DNA of 64,000 nucleotides. It comes from Mytilus edulis. Taxonomy: Eukaryota; Mollusca; Bivalvia; Mytilida; Mytilidae. Below the pieces are notes generated by a model that saw nothing but the letters and a program-made list of their open reading frames with translations, was not told where the DNA came from and searched no databases. Positions within the stretch are counted from its first letter, which is position 1. The number at the start of each line of letters is the position of its first letter. The stretch is taken from positions 21,546,193-21,610,192 of the forward strand of contig NC_092354.1 in assembly GCF_963676685.1 (NCBI RefSeq). The letters run 5' to 3'. A program made the translations under genes and the position numbers. This document shows positions 23,051 to 36,366 of this stretch, in pieces.

Positions 23051-23190
23051 AATGCATGGAAAAGGGTCTGAATGGGGTGTTTCATTTCTGTATTTTTCAA
23101 ATTTCTAGGTCATTTTTCTTTATTCTGTATATGTTCTCTACTCTATTCTCTATTCCTAATTGTTTGACACGTGTTCTTCTTATTTGTCTG

Positions 23191-23382
23191 CACATTTATC
23201 CGGCCCATTATTCTCTATTCTGAGATCCCTATGCAGATCCTCATACAATGTTTGCACATTTATCCAGCCCATTATTCTCTATTCTGAGATCCCTATTCAG
23301 ATCCTCATACAATGTTTGCACATTTATCCAGCCCATTATTCTCTATTCTGAGATCCCTATTCAGATCCTCATACAATGAATA
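23191..23382. repeat. 64-bp tandem repeat, 3 copies
   Basis: Copies at 23191, 23255 and 23319 share CACATTTATCC.GCCCATTA and CTGAGATCCCTAT.CAGATC. Only about three positions vary. Confidence 0.93.
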
Positions 23383-23549
23383 TGCAAAGGGTTTCACACT
23401 ATAGAGTATATATATGCAATGAGAAGCGAACAAAATTTGGAAAAAATTCTCACATGGCAATATATAAAATGTTTTGATGGAAAGAGATAGAATTAGGGCC
23501 GTTCTAAATACTTGGTCTTCAGATGTTACATGACGCCTAAGGGAGTTAA

Positions 23550-23608
23550 CATTCGGCAATCCTCGGTAGAATCCGCTACTCTCTGAATCGGCCGAGTTGA
23601 GACGAATG
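23550..23608 (-). mobile_element. short palindromic element, copy E, with exact 10-bp TSD
   Basis: 59 bp, CATTCGGCAATCC to GACGAATG. The flanks are AGGGAGTTAA at 23540-23549 and again at 23609-23618. It is inserted in a sequence related to the GGTGGTACC MITE (compare 44563 and 61900). Confidence 0.92.
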
Positions 23609-23749
23609 AGGGAGTTAACTCTTTAAAAATCAGCTGAACGTTGTAATCAAGGCGAAATCAAGCTTCTTAATGATCAAAATGAGTGTTTGTCAAACTGCTA
23701 TATATCAAATGAAAATATTCCTGTAAACTGTGTGGTTCAGACTAATTTA

Positions 23750-25319
<1,570 letters not shown>

Positions 25320-25490
25320 CTGGGGCGGATCCAAACATTTTAAAAAGGGGGGGGGGGGGGGGGTCCTAACCCAGGACAAAGTGGGGGTTCCAATTACATG
25401 TCCCCATTCAAATGCATTGATCGTCCAAAAAAAGGGGGTTCCAACCCCCGGAACACCCCCCACCCCCCTCTGGATCCGCGCCTGGTATAT
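25320..25490. repeat. GGATCC/G-tract foldback repeat
   Basis: It starts GGGGCGGATCC and ends GGATCCGCGCC, around a 15-base G run and C-rich counterparts. Similar units lie at 26912-27077 and, more distantly, 52873-53040. Confidence 0.65.
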
Positions 25491-26063
25491 GTGATGAAAA
25501 AACTGTTTCAAATTAACCACGCCGCAAATAATTATTTTCATACAAATCAAACGGTATATGGTGGGTGGGTCTCACTCGTGGGTCTGATTGGGGTCTAAGC
25601 GTGACACGGGAAATTACAAAAAAATGACAATTGCTTACGTGCATATTGTAAGCGGGATACGGGAATCTGACAAAACAGTAAGCGGGATCCAGGATCAGAA
25701 CCCCCTCATTGGGATGAAAGCGTGATCCGGGATTTGACCGATTTTAAGTAAGCACGACACGTGAAAGTCAAATAATTTTGTGTGACAACGGGAAACAAAG
25801 TCGGACGGGACATGTAAAAGTACAAGCGCTATTATAGCATTACATTGATAAGACGTATACAGGATTCTTAAAAACAACAAGTGGGATCAGACCCCTCTAT
25901 TTTGAGACAATCCTATATAAGACTGACATAAACGTATGACAATAATGATACGTAATAATTTTAAGTATAAATAAGAGTTACATGTATATCAACAGTTTTA
26001 TACTGTATGATATGTTTCTCCTAAAGTCGTCTTATTGTAGTGTTGGATTGGTATCGTATTGAC
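25491..26063. other. non-coding, degenerate short repeat
   Basis: About 25595-25890 repeats a motif like AAGCGGGATACGGGA..TGACAAA at irregular 40-70 bp spacing. No gene. Confidence 0.5.
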
Positions 26064-26197
26064 GCGTACCCAAAATGACAATAACGTTACGTCATTGGTT
26101 GAATTTCGATTATTTTAACGTTTTTAACCAATCACAACGTTTTGGTGTACGATTTTGAAAATATTACTAAGAATACATTAATTCTGAAACGCCGAAT
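26064..26197. mobile_element. truncated MITE of the GCCGTTTCAGAATCTAA family, copy f
   Basis: It keeps CCAATCACAACGTTTTGGTG and TTCTGAAACGCCGAAT; the left TIR is missing. Confidence 0.65.
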
Positions 26198-26274
26198 AGG
26201 GTGGTTCTCTCTAGGTATGTGAATCACCCTTGTAGCAGCCAAACAGATAAAGGACAAGTGGAACCAATGCCTCG

Positions 26275-26275
<1 letters not shown>

Positions 26276-26308
<33 letters not shown>
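26276..26308. repeat. (TA)n microsatellite
   Basis: About 33 bp of TA, followed near 26339-26353 by a second short AT run. Confidence 0.9.
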
Positions 26309-26311
<3 letters not shown>

Positions 26312-26384
26312 AGCATACGGACTTTACTTAACTTTTTCATATATATATATATATGCTATTTTAGTGTCTTGTGTATATTTCGGA

Positions 26385-26575
26385 GTTAAGTATGACGTCC
26401 ATTATCACTGAACTAGTATACATATTTGTTTAGGGGCTAGCTTAAGGACGCCTTCGGGTGCGGGATTTTCTCGCTGCATTGAAGACCCATTGTGGCCTTC
26501 GGCTGTTGTCTGCTCTATGGTCGGGTTGTTGTTTCTTTGACACATTCCCCATTTCCGTTCTCAATTTTATTTACT
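26385..26575 (+). repeat. retroelement 3'-tail repeat (CTTTGACACATTCCCCATTT family)
   Basis: It matches 59990-60235, where the same tail follows a reverse-transcriptase fragment. It shares GGACGCCTTCGGGTGCGGGA and TCTGCTCTATGGTCGGG. Confidence 0.8.
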
Positions 26576-26785
26576 AGTACTTACTGTTTAAAAGAATTTT
26601 CGAGATATATAAAACTATTGAGCGCATTAATTCTGAATTTTTAATGCAAAAATCTGGACAAGTAAATTTGGTCTCAAATTGGGTTACAGATAATTCTCTT
26701 TTACCAAAAGTTTCATTTCATCAGATTTGGTTGTGAGGTAAGGTAAGTAAACAATGACTTCAAAACCACTATTGCTTTGTCAGGG

Positions 26786-26869
26786 CAATCTCCCATACAG
26801 ACAGAGTTATCGTCCTGACAGAGTTATCGTCCTTTCAAAGGACGATAACTCTGTCTGTATGGGAGATTG
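26786..26869. repeat. perfect hairpin with internal direct repeat
   Basis: The arms CAATCTCCCATACAGACAGA.. and their complement are each about 31 bp. The ACAGAGTTATCGTCCT segment is duplicated in the left arm. Confidence 0.9.
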
Positions 26870-26911
26870 TTGTCAGGGAAGGGCTACTTTTACTATGTTC
26901 TAATTTTGAGC

Positions 26912-27077
26912 AGTGGCGGATCCAGGGGGGGGGGGGGGTTCCGGGGGTGCGCACCCCCCTTTATGTTTGCCGATCAATGCATTTGTATCGGGACATATGT
27001 TTTGCACCCCCCCCCTTTTGCCCTGGGTGCCCTGGGTTAGCACCCCCCCTTTCGAAAATTCCTGCATCCGCCCCTGT
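26912..27077. repeat. GGATCC/G-tract foldback repeat, second copy
   Basis: Starts GTGGCGGATCCAGGGGGG and ends with GCATCCGCCCCTG; same design as 25320-25490. Confidence 0.7.
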
Positions 27078-27708
27078 TTTGAGTGGGTGAATTGGTAGTC
27101 TGACAGCTAAATAGATTCCTAGCTGTCTTTGGACATGCATTACCATCAGGTGTTGGGTTTTAATTAGTATATCATTCCCTTTCATGGAAGCCTAGAAAAC
27201 TTTGAAAAATATTTTCTTTGTGTAATGATTGTTGTAATAAATCAAGCTATCGGCAAACAGGAAGTGGCTTCAGGGTAGATGTAAAAGTTACTTACATGCT
27301 TTACATCTCAATATTATCAAGGTTAAGTCCAAATATTGAATAATTTCTTTCATAAATTTCGCATGTAAAATACCTTTGTGAGCTTACAATACCCCCCCCC
27401 CCCTTTTTTCGCCCATTTCTCGGACGGAGCTATGGACAGACGGAATGACACCCGGACATTATACTCAACTTTATTGCGTGGCTAATAGGGAGAAGTGGTA
27501 TGATGGTCATTTTCTCGCTGGGTTGTAGACCTATTGGTGGCCTTCGGCTGTTTTCTGCTCTTTAGTCCGTATGCATTAAACTACTTCAGTTAAGATTTGT
27601 TCCGAACGGACGGATTTTCTACATGCGCAACGATAAATTAGTACTACGATTAGATTTCTTAATTTTGTCGATTTTATGCATATCAGCCTAGATAGTAATA
27701 TAAAGGAC
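27078..27708. other. non-coding; retroelement tail fragment
   Basis: 27505-27570 is a fragment of the 26385 tail family (TTGGTGGCCTTCGGCTGTTT). A C-tract lies at about 27392. Confidence 0.55.
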
Positions 27709-27718
27709 GAAGACGCTT

Positions 27719-27792
27719 CATTCGTCGCAACTCGGCCGATTCCGTACCCTCATCTAAGGAGAGCAGCGGATTCTACCGATGATTGCCGAATG
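27719..27792 (+). mobile_element. short palindromic element, copy F, with exact 10-bp TSD
   Basis: 74 bp, CATTCGTCGCAACTCGG to GATTGCCGAATG. Flanked by GAAGACGCTT at 27709-27718 and 27793-27802. Confidence 0.92.
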
Positions 27793-27882
27793 GAAGACGC
27801 TTATAACTATAGGTCACCAACGGTCGTCAACAATGAGCAAAATTACAAAACTACGATTTGTAATACAAATTTGATTACCAAA

Positions 27883-27933
27883 TTCAGACAGGATATATTT
27901 CTATATTAAATATAGAAATATATCCTGTCTGAA
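27883..27933. repeat. perfect 25-bp palindrome, 1-base centre
   Basis: The arms 27883-27907 and 27909-27933 are exactly complementary (TTCAGACAGGATATATTTCT..). Confidence 0.97.
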
Positions 27934-28714
27934 CATCTGACAAAATTTTACTAAAGCAAATTGTCACGAAAGTCAACATCCTCTTCGGAAGATATCTTTC
28001 GGAAGCTGCCTTGTAGATTTTGTTGTGATAATACAATTAAATTTAATGATCAATTTGGTTTGACTTTTATGAGAGACAATGAAAAGTGGATGCTTTTATC
28101 ATGACAAAATCGTGCCGCAATATGCTTGATTTTAAAATCTAATGACTAAACATAGTTTTTGAATAGAAAAATCTTTAACATATGTTTTAATAAGACTTTT
28201 TGTTTAGAAATAATTATGAATACGAACTAGTATAAAGCAGATTATATTACAATATCAATTATTGGTATCGATGTTAGGATATGTATACTGAGACGGTAAC
28301 AAGACATTTCGGCACCCATACAAATCGGCACCCAAGTCCAAGAAATTTCGACATCTATTTTGGACATTTCGGGATTCGGACATTTCTGGACTAAGACAAT
28401 TCGTCACCTCATTTTTTTATAAAATATATTTATTAAGAAAAATTAAGAAATTGTTGCAGTAATTTTAGAAGACCTATTGGTGGCCTTTGGCTGTTCTCTG
28501 CTTTTTGGTCTGGTTGTTGTCTCTTTGATATATTCCCTATTCCCATTTTTTAGAACTATAACTTTAATTGGTGATTGTTGATTGCTTAACGTCCAGTGTC
28601 CAATATCTCATGCATGTTCAGGACATTTATTACTTCGAAATTTTAAAACTATTTTAGTACTAACATTTCACAGTACTAGATGTATACTTCCGGTTGTGAG
28701 TAACATGCAGTTTA
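27934..28714. other. non-coding; retroelement tail fragment
   Basis: 28468-28555 belongs to the tail family (GTTGTTGTCTCTTTGATATA). 28300-28410 repeats GGCACCC..ACATTTCGG phrases. Confidence 0.5.
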
Positions 28715-28938
28715 GGGAGCAACTATTTAACTTTAAGGCGGGTTACGGTTTTTTATTCTGAGTCAGATTTTTTTTTTGCGCTGATTTAGTCAAAAGGTAT
28801 GGGGAAAATCTGGATTCAGAAATTTTTTTTGTCATCAGCTTGACAACAATATTTTTTCCCCATCAAATTGGGGATCAGAACAATTTTTTTTTAAACAAAA
28901 ACATAACACCCCTTTTTTTAAGTTAAATGGTCGTTCCC
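28715..28938. mobile_element. PIF/Harbinger-like foldback MITE, copy 4
   Basis: GGGAGCAACTATTTAACTT to the complement ending GTTCCC, with TTA on both sides (28712-28714 and 28939-28941). A diverged subfamily. Confidence 0.7.
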
Positions 28939-29735
28939 TTAAAACTTTTAATGTATAAAGCATTCAAGGTACAAACATTATTTTGTACTCGTCTAGTTCA
29001 TTTAAAATCAAGTTACACTCTAAGTAAAGTATATCAAATCTAGTAGAAATGAAGTACTTTGTATTTGAATGTACTTTTATAGCACTACACTACGAAACAA
29101 AAGCAGGTCATTGACTTAAAATTTATAGTACTATAACTGTAAAGTTATGAACAAAATTATACAATCATTTTAAAGTAGTAGATCCGTCGTGATTATATCA
29201 TTATAAAAAGATGCTGTATGATAGACAATGTCCGACCGTACAAGACCCGTATGTGTTGTCAAGGTCGTTAAACAACCCTCGTTGTTGCCTGCAGATTGAC
29301 AATGAGAACTCCCCACCAGAGACTTGTGGACGTAGAAGTAAACAACTATTTGGCGGCACAGTGAGGCCTTCAACAATGAGCAAAACGCATTCCACATAGT
29401 AAGCTATATTATCATACAGGACATTTTTAGTACTCTGACGTAAAATCGAGTATAAAACAAGAAAATGTGCTAATGAAATAAAAATATTTAAAAAACATGT
29501 TAATTGAAAAAGGTCCTTTAAAAATTACAGAATCAAACGCTAGACTGAAAACTATGGTCATATGTCTGACTTAGTTCAGACATTTTCCAATCAAAATGGC
29601 GGGTTAAAGATTATTTTAGAGCTACGTAAACCTCCAACTTGCATTGTGTATGCCAGTTGATTGTAGTTCCGTTAAATTGACAAAAAATTGTGAACAAACC
29701 CATACAAACACAATTAGTAAGCTTGGCAATAGTTG
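28939..29735. other. non-coding; diverged SINE-like copy
   Basis: 29205-29440 is a diverged relative of the 15224 SINE family (GAGGCCTTCAACAATGAGCA, CATAGTAAGCTAT). The three short frames over it are artefacts. Confidence 0.55.
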
Positions 29736-29955
29736 GGGAGCTTCCATTTGATTTTAGTGGGGGTGGGGGGGGGGGGGGGTGGGGGGGCTAAAAGTCAGGA
29801 TAAACTAAACAAAATGATATATGTGAATTAAGAAAAAAAAAAGGCAGGACTAAATAGATTGAAAATTAGAAAACAGGACAGAAATTACAACTAAAAAAGG
29901 CAGGACAACATTTTCCATCATACCTCCGAACCCCTAAAATCAAATGGTTACTCCC
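29736..29955. mobile_element. PIF/Harbinger-like foldback MITE, copy 3
   Basis: It has GGGAGCTTCCATTTGATTTT on the left, a G-run, GGCAGGAC interior motifs and AATCAAATGGTTACTCCC on the right. No clear target duplication. Confidence 0.65.
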
Positions 29956-30583
29956 ATATGATTCAGAAACCAATATTGTGTTAACACGCATAATAACTTA
30001 ATTAAAACACAACAATTAAACGAGCTATCCCCAAGGACTGCAAACAAATCTTAACAAAGACGCAAATATATATTTTTTTCATAATTGAGAGTAATACATA
30101 ATAAATTATATTACAATATTTTAGATGTGTAAAATATATTATACATACTGTTCTAGAGCTGAGAAGAGAAAGCAAATATCAAAGGATTCCACGTTCGTTG
30201 AGATAAATATACCCTTTTCACTTGCATCTGTAAAACGTAATAATATTTCTAAAAGAAATTGGGGCTTTTAATAGTTTTAAGTAGAATACGTAATTGTCAT
30301 TTGATATCTAGTCCGTCTTTTCTAAAAATAAACTAACAACTTGTGACCAAATACGAAACTACGATTTCTTAATTGATTGATGAAAAGGGGATTTCCGCAT
30401 AATTATGTTTCATCATCATGGAGCCCATTCCATCGGAAGTATTATCCTAGTTTAAGTAGATTCATTCATAATAAATTAAAAATAAAAATAAAACGTAGAT
30501 TTTGTTATGATTAGACAATAACATTTAATGATCAGTTTGTTTTGCGTTTTATATTTAAGACGTATTTTTGCCACAGCGAATGC
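29956..30583. other. non-coding AT-rich stretch
   Basis: Nothing recognisable. Confidence 0.45.
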
Positions 30584-30915
30584 TTTTATCAAAATACAAA
30601 TTTTGACCATCGATAAAATTTTATAATCATGGCACAATCGATATTTTGATCATGACACAATCAATACTTTTATCATGAAACGATTGTGATCTTCTTTCTG
30701 ACCAATCGATACTTTTATCCTGACACTATCGAAAGTTTTAAAATGACACTATCGATACTTTTAAGATTACACTATCGATATATTCATCATGGCACTATCG
30801 ACATTTTTATTCGGACTCAGTCGAAACGTTTGTCCTGACACAATCGATAATTTATCCTGGCACAATCGATATATGTTTATTATGACATTATCGATATTTT
30901 CTCATGATGCAATTG
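30584..30915. repeat. degenerate tandem repeat of about 27 bp carrying ATCGAT
   Basis: About a dozen units of the form ACACTATCGATA-TTTTTATCATG, each with a core close to ATCGAT. Units vary in length by a few bases. Confidence 0.85.
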
Positions 30916-31844
30916 TTACTTCACTATTTCACTTTATTTATTGATTGCACAGAAAAACATCAAACTTTTTTTTTTATATATATCTCGTAGCTAGTGCCCC
31001 TATTAACATGTTTATATATATTATGAATATAATAAATTAATGAATTTAACTTAACTTCATTTGCTAAAGTAAAAGATAAATAGAGATGAAATTTTAGACA
31101 TTTACTTATTATTCCGATTTCATACTTAACTTTTTGTTTTGTTTTAAAAGGTAAACACATGCTCATGTTTGTAAAACGATGTTGAATATATATGTATGTA
31201 CAAAAGTATGCACTTGATTTGTACGTAACAGATATAGAGAAATTGAGAACAGCAAACAGGATTTTAAATTAGTTTTTTTAATGAGTAAAATTGACGAAAC
31301 TCCATCTATTACTAGTCATGATTGTCCTGAATAAGTCAATATGCACCAATTTAGGTCTTATATCATAGAATACTTAAAAGGTAATCTAAAACCTTTAACA
31401 ACAAAAATTATCTGCAACACAAGATCTTCAAATAAGTCAAATGATACAATAATTGTTTCCACTAAATTACGATGATTTTTATAATTTTTACATTTTATCT
31501 TATACAAAATACTTATAAATTATACTATATTTCAACCCAGAGTTTCATTTTACACAACCATTCTTGTTGCATCTTTTTAATTTTATATTAAATGCCAGTT
31601 CATAATTCTATCCATATTCGTCAAGTGGTCTTTATTCCGTAACACCTTTGTCCTTTATATAGATTCGTTATTATTCGTTGGATATCAATTTTCGTGGATT
31701 TCGTGGATAAAAGTGAACCACGAAATGAAATGTTCAACGAATGACACATTTTCTATAGGCTTGATTGCAGACTTTTGCAAAACCACGAAATCAAATATCC
31801 ACAAACATGTAAGTTTTCTTGATCCACAAAAATACATGAATCCA
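30916..31844. other. non-coding; small foldback near 31668
   Basis: 31668-31840 holds inverted pieces around TTCGTTGGATATCAATTTTC and CCACGAAAT. No gene. Confidence 0.5.
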
Positions 31845-32010
31845 CAGTGTAGGAATGAGACAACTCTCCATCCAAGCCATAATTTATAAGAGTAAACCAT
31901 TGTTGGTCAAGTTACGGCCTTCAACACGGAGCTTGGGCTAACACGGAACATCAAGCTATAAAGGGCCCCAAACATTACTAGTGTAAAACCATTCAAACGG
32001 GAAAACAACT
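31845..32010 (+). repeat. SINE-like repeat, variant subfamily
   Basis: It has GAGACAACTCTCCATCCAAG, TTACGGCCTTCAACACGGAG and AAGGGCCCCAAA, shared with 37386 and 43120 rather than with 15224. Confidence 0.75.
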
Positions 32011-32011
32011 T

Positions 32012-32500
32012 GTCTAATATAATCTTTATTGCAAAATTACACCCATGAGGGTCAAGCAATACAGTGAAACCTGATAAAACCGAACCCTGAATAAACCGGA
32101 AACCTGTCTAATCCAAACTTGTTCTGAAGACCAATCATATCACATTTTATGCATTGTGAACCTGATCAAACCGAATACCTGCCAAAACCGAACAAAATCT
32201 CAAGTCCCGAAAGGGTTCGGTTTAGTCAGGTTTCACTGTATAATCAAACAATAATTTTATACTATACAATGCAATACTGTAACAGTGAAATACAATGTAA
32301 TACAATGAAATACAAAATAATACAATACAATATATAGAATAATAGAACATTAGAGTTCAATTATATATAAATGTATGTAAAAAACACCATCATAACCTTG
32401 CCTGACACGGGTCTGACTCCCTCAGTTCTAAAGACTGTTTTATGAAGACTCCAATATGACAAACAAGTTCAGGGATGGGGTTTAGAATGTGTTTAAGTTT
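32012..32500 (-). mobile_element. LINE 3' UTR fragment with a nested MITE
   Basis: In reverse it matches 50560-51000: TGCAATAAAGATTATA at its end, GCTTGACCCTCATGGGTGTA, a run of ATTGTATTACATT units and GGGTCTGACTCCC. The pogo-like MITE at 32062-32238 splits it. Confidence 0.8.
32062..32238 (-). mobile_element. pogo/Tc1-like MITE, copy 5
   Basis: Complete unit with CAGTGAAACC and GGTTTCACTG ends and TA on both sides, inserted in the LINE 3' UTR. Confidence 0.92.
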
Positions 32501-32939
32501 ATATAAAAACTAAAAACCAGAAACACTTATGAACCATATAAACAGACGACAACCACTAAAAAATCAGATTCCTGACTTAGGACAGGTGAAAACAATTACA
32601 GTGGTTTTAAACGTTTTGATGGTACCAAACCTTCTCCCTGTTCTGAAACAATGTATAACATCACACCATAGAAATACACTCTATAAAATATCAATTGGAA
32701 TGACATCACTCATTAAAAAAACGTAGTAACACAAATTTACACACAATGAACGAATACGTTTGATATGTGATACAATGTAAATACATAGTTTATAAAAATA
32801 AGGGATGATTCAAGTAAAAGTATAAAACCGCTGTGAAATGTTAAACAATTTTAGAAAAACATCAGCTATGAAAAAAAATACGTCACATTATACACAGGTA
32901 AATGAAAATAATTTTGTTGTTAAGGATACTTCTTCTGGC
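32501..32939. other. non-coding stretch
   Basis: 32525-32600 has a small SINE tail piece (AACAGACGACAACCACT). Otherwise nothing. Confidence 0.5.
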
Positions 32940-33585
32940 TATATAATCTTTAGTCTTAATTCCGTAACAACTTTATCCTTTAGTCTTTAGTCTGTTACAT
33001 CTTTGTTCTTCGGTCTTTTTTCGATCACATATTTTGCTCCTTTATTCCGTTTCATATTTTTTCTTTAGCGTTTTTTTAATCACATATTTGTCTACTTTTT
33101 GGTCTTTTTTCGCATCTTTGTCCTTTTGGTCTTTTCGATCGCATCTTGCCATTTGTCTTAATTCGATCACAAATTGACGTGCTCTTTTAGTATTTATTCG
33201 ATCACATCTTTATCATCGTTTGGTCTTTAATCGATTCAATCTTTGTTCTTTGGTCTTTATTCGATTCAATCTTTGTTCTTTGGTCTTTTTTCGATTCAAT
33301 CTTTGTTCTTTGGTCTTTTTTCGAGCACATCTTTGTTCTTTGGTCTTGAATGGAACACATCTTAGTCCCCTTGGTCTTTTCGCTCCCATCGCTGTTCTTT
33401 GGTCTTTAATAGAACACATCTTTGTCCTTTTGGTCTTTTCGATTGCATCTTGCCTTTGGTCTTTATTCGATCACATATTTGTCTTTCTTTTGGTATTTTT
33501 TCGGTCACATATTTGTCTTTCTTTGACCTTTATTCAATCACATATTTGTTCGCGTTTGGTCTTCATACGGTCACATTTATTATAA
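32940..33585. repeat. degenerate tandem repeat of about 30 bp
   Basis: Units read roughly TTTGGTCTTTATTCGATCAC followed by ATCTTTGTCC; several central units (about 33215-33330) are near-identical at 30 bp. Open frames on both strands follow from the 30-bp period and have no independent support. Confidence 0.85.
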
Positions 33586-33659
33586 ACTAACTTTCTACAA
33601 AACTTCATATTTTTGAAATGCTAAGGATTTACTGCTTTATGAATAGATTGACCTAGTAG

Positions 33660-33830
33660 CTGTATTTTGGAAAAACTTTTCGGAATTTTTGGTCCCCAAT
33701 TCTCTTCAATTTCGTAATGTATTTGGCCTTTTAACATTTTTATCGGGCGTCACTAATAAGTCTTTTGTAGACGAAACGCGCGTCAGGCACAAATCTAAAA
33801 TTTCAATAATGGTATCTATGATGATTTTTT
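33660..33830 (-). repeat. SINE-like repeat with the ACGCGCGTTTCGTCT core
   Basis: Reverse copy: TTTTGTAGACGAAACGCGCG followed by TCAGGCACAAATC. Confidence 0.7.
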
Positions 33831-34250
33831 TTTTCAGATCCTTTGGTTTCTGTAGATATATTATAGCTTGGTTGGAAAGTATAGCGTGTGAACGCAACAC
33901 ATAGGATAATGAAAATGAGGATTAAGATATAAACATGCTTTATTATGTAATTAACATTTGAACAGGATCTGCTTACCTTTCCGAAGCATCTCGCGGGATT
34001 AGTGTTGCTCAGTCTTAGTTGTCTATGTTGTGTTGTTTTGTAATGGCGTTGTCAGTTTTTTTTTCGACTTATGAGAGTGAATGTCCCTTTGGTACCTTCT
34101 GCCTCTCTTTGACAATTGTTTCCTGCATACCACGACGACAACATTCTAATGATATATGAATGTTAAACCTGCTTTGGACTTATACCAACAACATGAATCG
34201 ATATTTAGAATGACTTTTCGCAAAGTAATAGTCTGCAGGAAGACGTGTTA
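33831..34250. other. non-coding; short repeat piece
   Basis: 34035-34120 is a reverse piece of the family at 48312 (GCGTTGTCAGTTTTTTTTTC, GTCCCTTTGGTA). Confidence 0.5.
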
Positions 34251-34493
34251 GGGAGCTACCATTTGATTTTTATGGGGCGGCTAGGATGAAATTTGAAAAA
34301 AATAGGCAGGACAGGAGTTTTGAGTAAATTTGGACGACAATTTAGGTAAAAAAAAGTCAGAATAAACTAAAAAAAAAATGCAGGACCGATTAGAGTGAAA
34401 AATAAAAAGGCAGGACAGAGATTACAGCTAAAAAAAGAGGCAGGACAAAATTTTTCATCCTAGCCCCCCCATAAAAATCAAATGGTAGTTCCC
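34251..34493. mobile_element. PIF/Harbinger-like foldback MITE, copy 2
   Basis: Near-perfect TIRs, GGGAGCTACCATTTGATTTT and complement, with TTA duplicated (34248-34250 and 34494-34496). The interior repeats GGCAGGAC. Confidence 0.85.
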
Positions 34494-35036
34494 TTAGTCT
34501 ATCATGACATATAATTCTGACTTGAGCCGACATGACTTTGCTGATACTCTCAAATGCCGCTTGTTAAATTAAGGATAAAGGACCAACTATGTATAATTTT
34601 ACAGAAAGGTGTATTTTTATCAGAAACAAAATTTTGCAATGCAACAGCCTGCCATCTTACTCATTTGGGTTGTTGCTGCAAGGGTATTTTAACGTGTATC
34701 AACGTGATGATGCTTGAATGAGATTATTCCGTAATTGTGTTCTGATACATCCGCATGTCTTAACGGACGCCCTTCTTTTAAATGTTCGGGTCATGCTTAG
34801 TGTTATGCCACAGCATAAAAGTGTATGCCTCAATCAAGAAGGCTTCCGCTTTCTGTGAACTACGATCATGCAATTCCTATATTAATAAGTAGAAATGCAT
34901 ATTAAGTGGAAGCCTTTGCGAACGAAAATCGTAGCTTTAATATAGATTGGTATTTTACCAGCAAGTAAGTTATCCATTTTCTGATTTAATGTATGTTTAT
35001 TCAAACAGCATTTGTCTTTCCATCGCGATCGATATA
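34494..35036. other. non-coding stretch
   Basis: Nothing recognisable. Confidence 0.45.
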
Positions 35037-35213
35037 CAGTGAAACCTGACTTAACCGAACCCTTTCGGGACTTGAGATTTTGTTCGGTTTTGGCAGGTAT
35101 TCGGTTTGATCAGGTTCACAATGCATAAAATGTGATATGATTGGTCTTCAGAACAAGTTTGGATTAGACAGGTTTCCGGTTTATTCAGGGTTCGGATTTA
35201 TCAGGTTTCACTG
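35037..35213 (+). mobile_element. pogo/Tc1-like MITE, copy 6
   Basis: Complete 177-bp unit with TA on both sides. Confidence 0.92.
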
Positions 35214-35609
35214 TAAAATAAAATCGAAGGATTGTTATCTCGAGGAAGAAGTAAATATATATCTGTCCCAAGTCAAGCTTACTATTTGGTGTATGTTAAG
35301 AAAGTTTTGTTTCAACAGTCTCTGACTAACAATGTGTCAAGGGAGGTAATCCTCCTTCATCTATTGAATGTATTGTTAACTTGTTATAAAAGTCCTGTAT
35401 ACGCATGAAATATTTCCTACTTGACGCTGGACACTCAACAAATCCATAATCGCTTTGGAAATCTGAGAACGATTTAACTCTGAAATGAATTTCGATAGGC
35501 TCTCAGATCTGTTCATTGTGTCTTTTTGTGTCGGGATGTATAAGTACCCGGCCACGTCCACTTGTATTTTTGTCCATCTGATGAGTTAAGCCTTTTTCAA
35601 CTGATTTTT
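35214..35609. other. non-coding stretch
   Basis: Nothing recognisable. Confidence 0.45.
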
Positions 35610-36000
35610 ATAGTTCGTTCTTATGTTGTACTGTTATACCACGTGCTGTCCCAGGTTAAGGGAGGGTTGGGATACCGCTAACATGTTTAACCCCGCCACA
35701 TTATTTATGTATGTGCCTGTCCAAAGTCAGGAGCCTGTAATTCAGTGGTTGTCGTTTGTTTATGTGTTACATATTTGTTTTTCGTTCATTTTTTTATATA
35801 AATAAGGCCGTTAGTTTTCTCGTTTGAATTGTTTTACATTGTCTTATCGGGGCCTTTTATAGCTGACTATGCGGTATGGGCTTTGCTCATTGTTGAAGGC
35901 CGTATGGTGACCTATAGTTGTTAATGTCTGTGTTATTTTTGGTCTTTTGTGGATAGTTGTCTCATTGGCAATCATACCACATCTTCTTTTTTATATTTTT
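35610..36000 (-). repeat. mussel SINE-like repeat, longest copy
   Basis: From the far end it contains GGAGGGTTGGGATACCGCTA, CATGTTTAACCCCGCCACAT, AAGTCAGGAGCCTGTAATTC, the ATAGCTGACTATGCGGTATG core and the ATCATACCACATCTTCTTTT tail. The first 100 bp are shared with the retroelement 3' region at 59900-59995. Confidence 0.88.
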
Positions 36001-36102
36001 CCGTAATATTCTCATCAAGTTTTAGAATTGTCCTTAAATTCTTAATAAGCTTATTGATGAAATTTCTACTGTAAGTGTACTGTTATTGCGAAAGTTCTGC
36101 CT

Positions 36103-36366
36103 ATATAAAAAGAAGATGTGGTATGATTGCCAATTATACAACTCTCCACAAGAGACCAAATGACACAGAAATTAACAACTATGATCACCGTATGGCCTTC
36201 AACAATGAGTAAAGCCCATACCGCATAGTCAGCTATAAAATGTCCCGTAATGACAATGTAAAACAATTCAATACAAAAAATGAACGAAAAACAAATATGT
36301 AACACCATTTTGTTTTCTTGTGGAGAGTTGTCTCATTGGCAATCATACCACATCTTCTTTTTCATA
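36103..36366. repeat. two SINE pieces in inverted orientation
   Basis: 36103-36304 is a plus-oriented SINE. 36305-36366 is the same tail in reverse, giving about 55-bp arms around a loop of roughly 150 bp. Confidence 0.85.

Noticed and set aside
33220..33585. 121-codon open frame with LCSLVF repeats
   Set aside because: It lies wholly in a 30-bp tandem repeat. A period divisible by three keeps frames open on both strands without selection.
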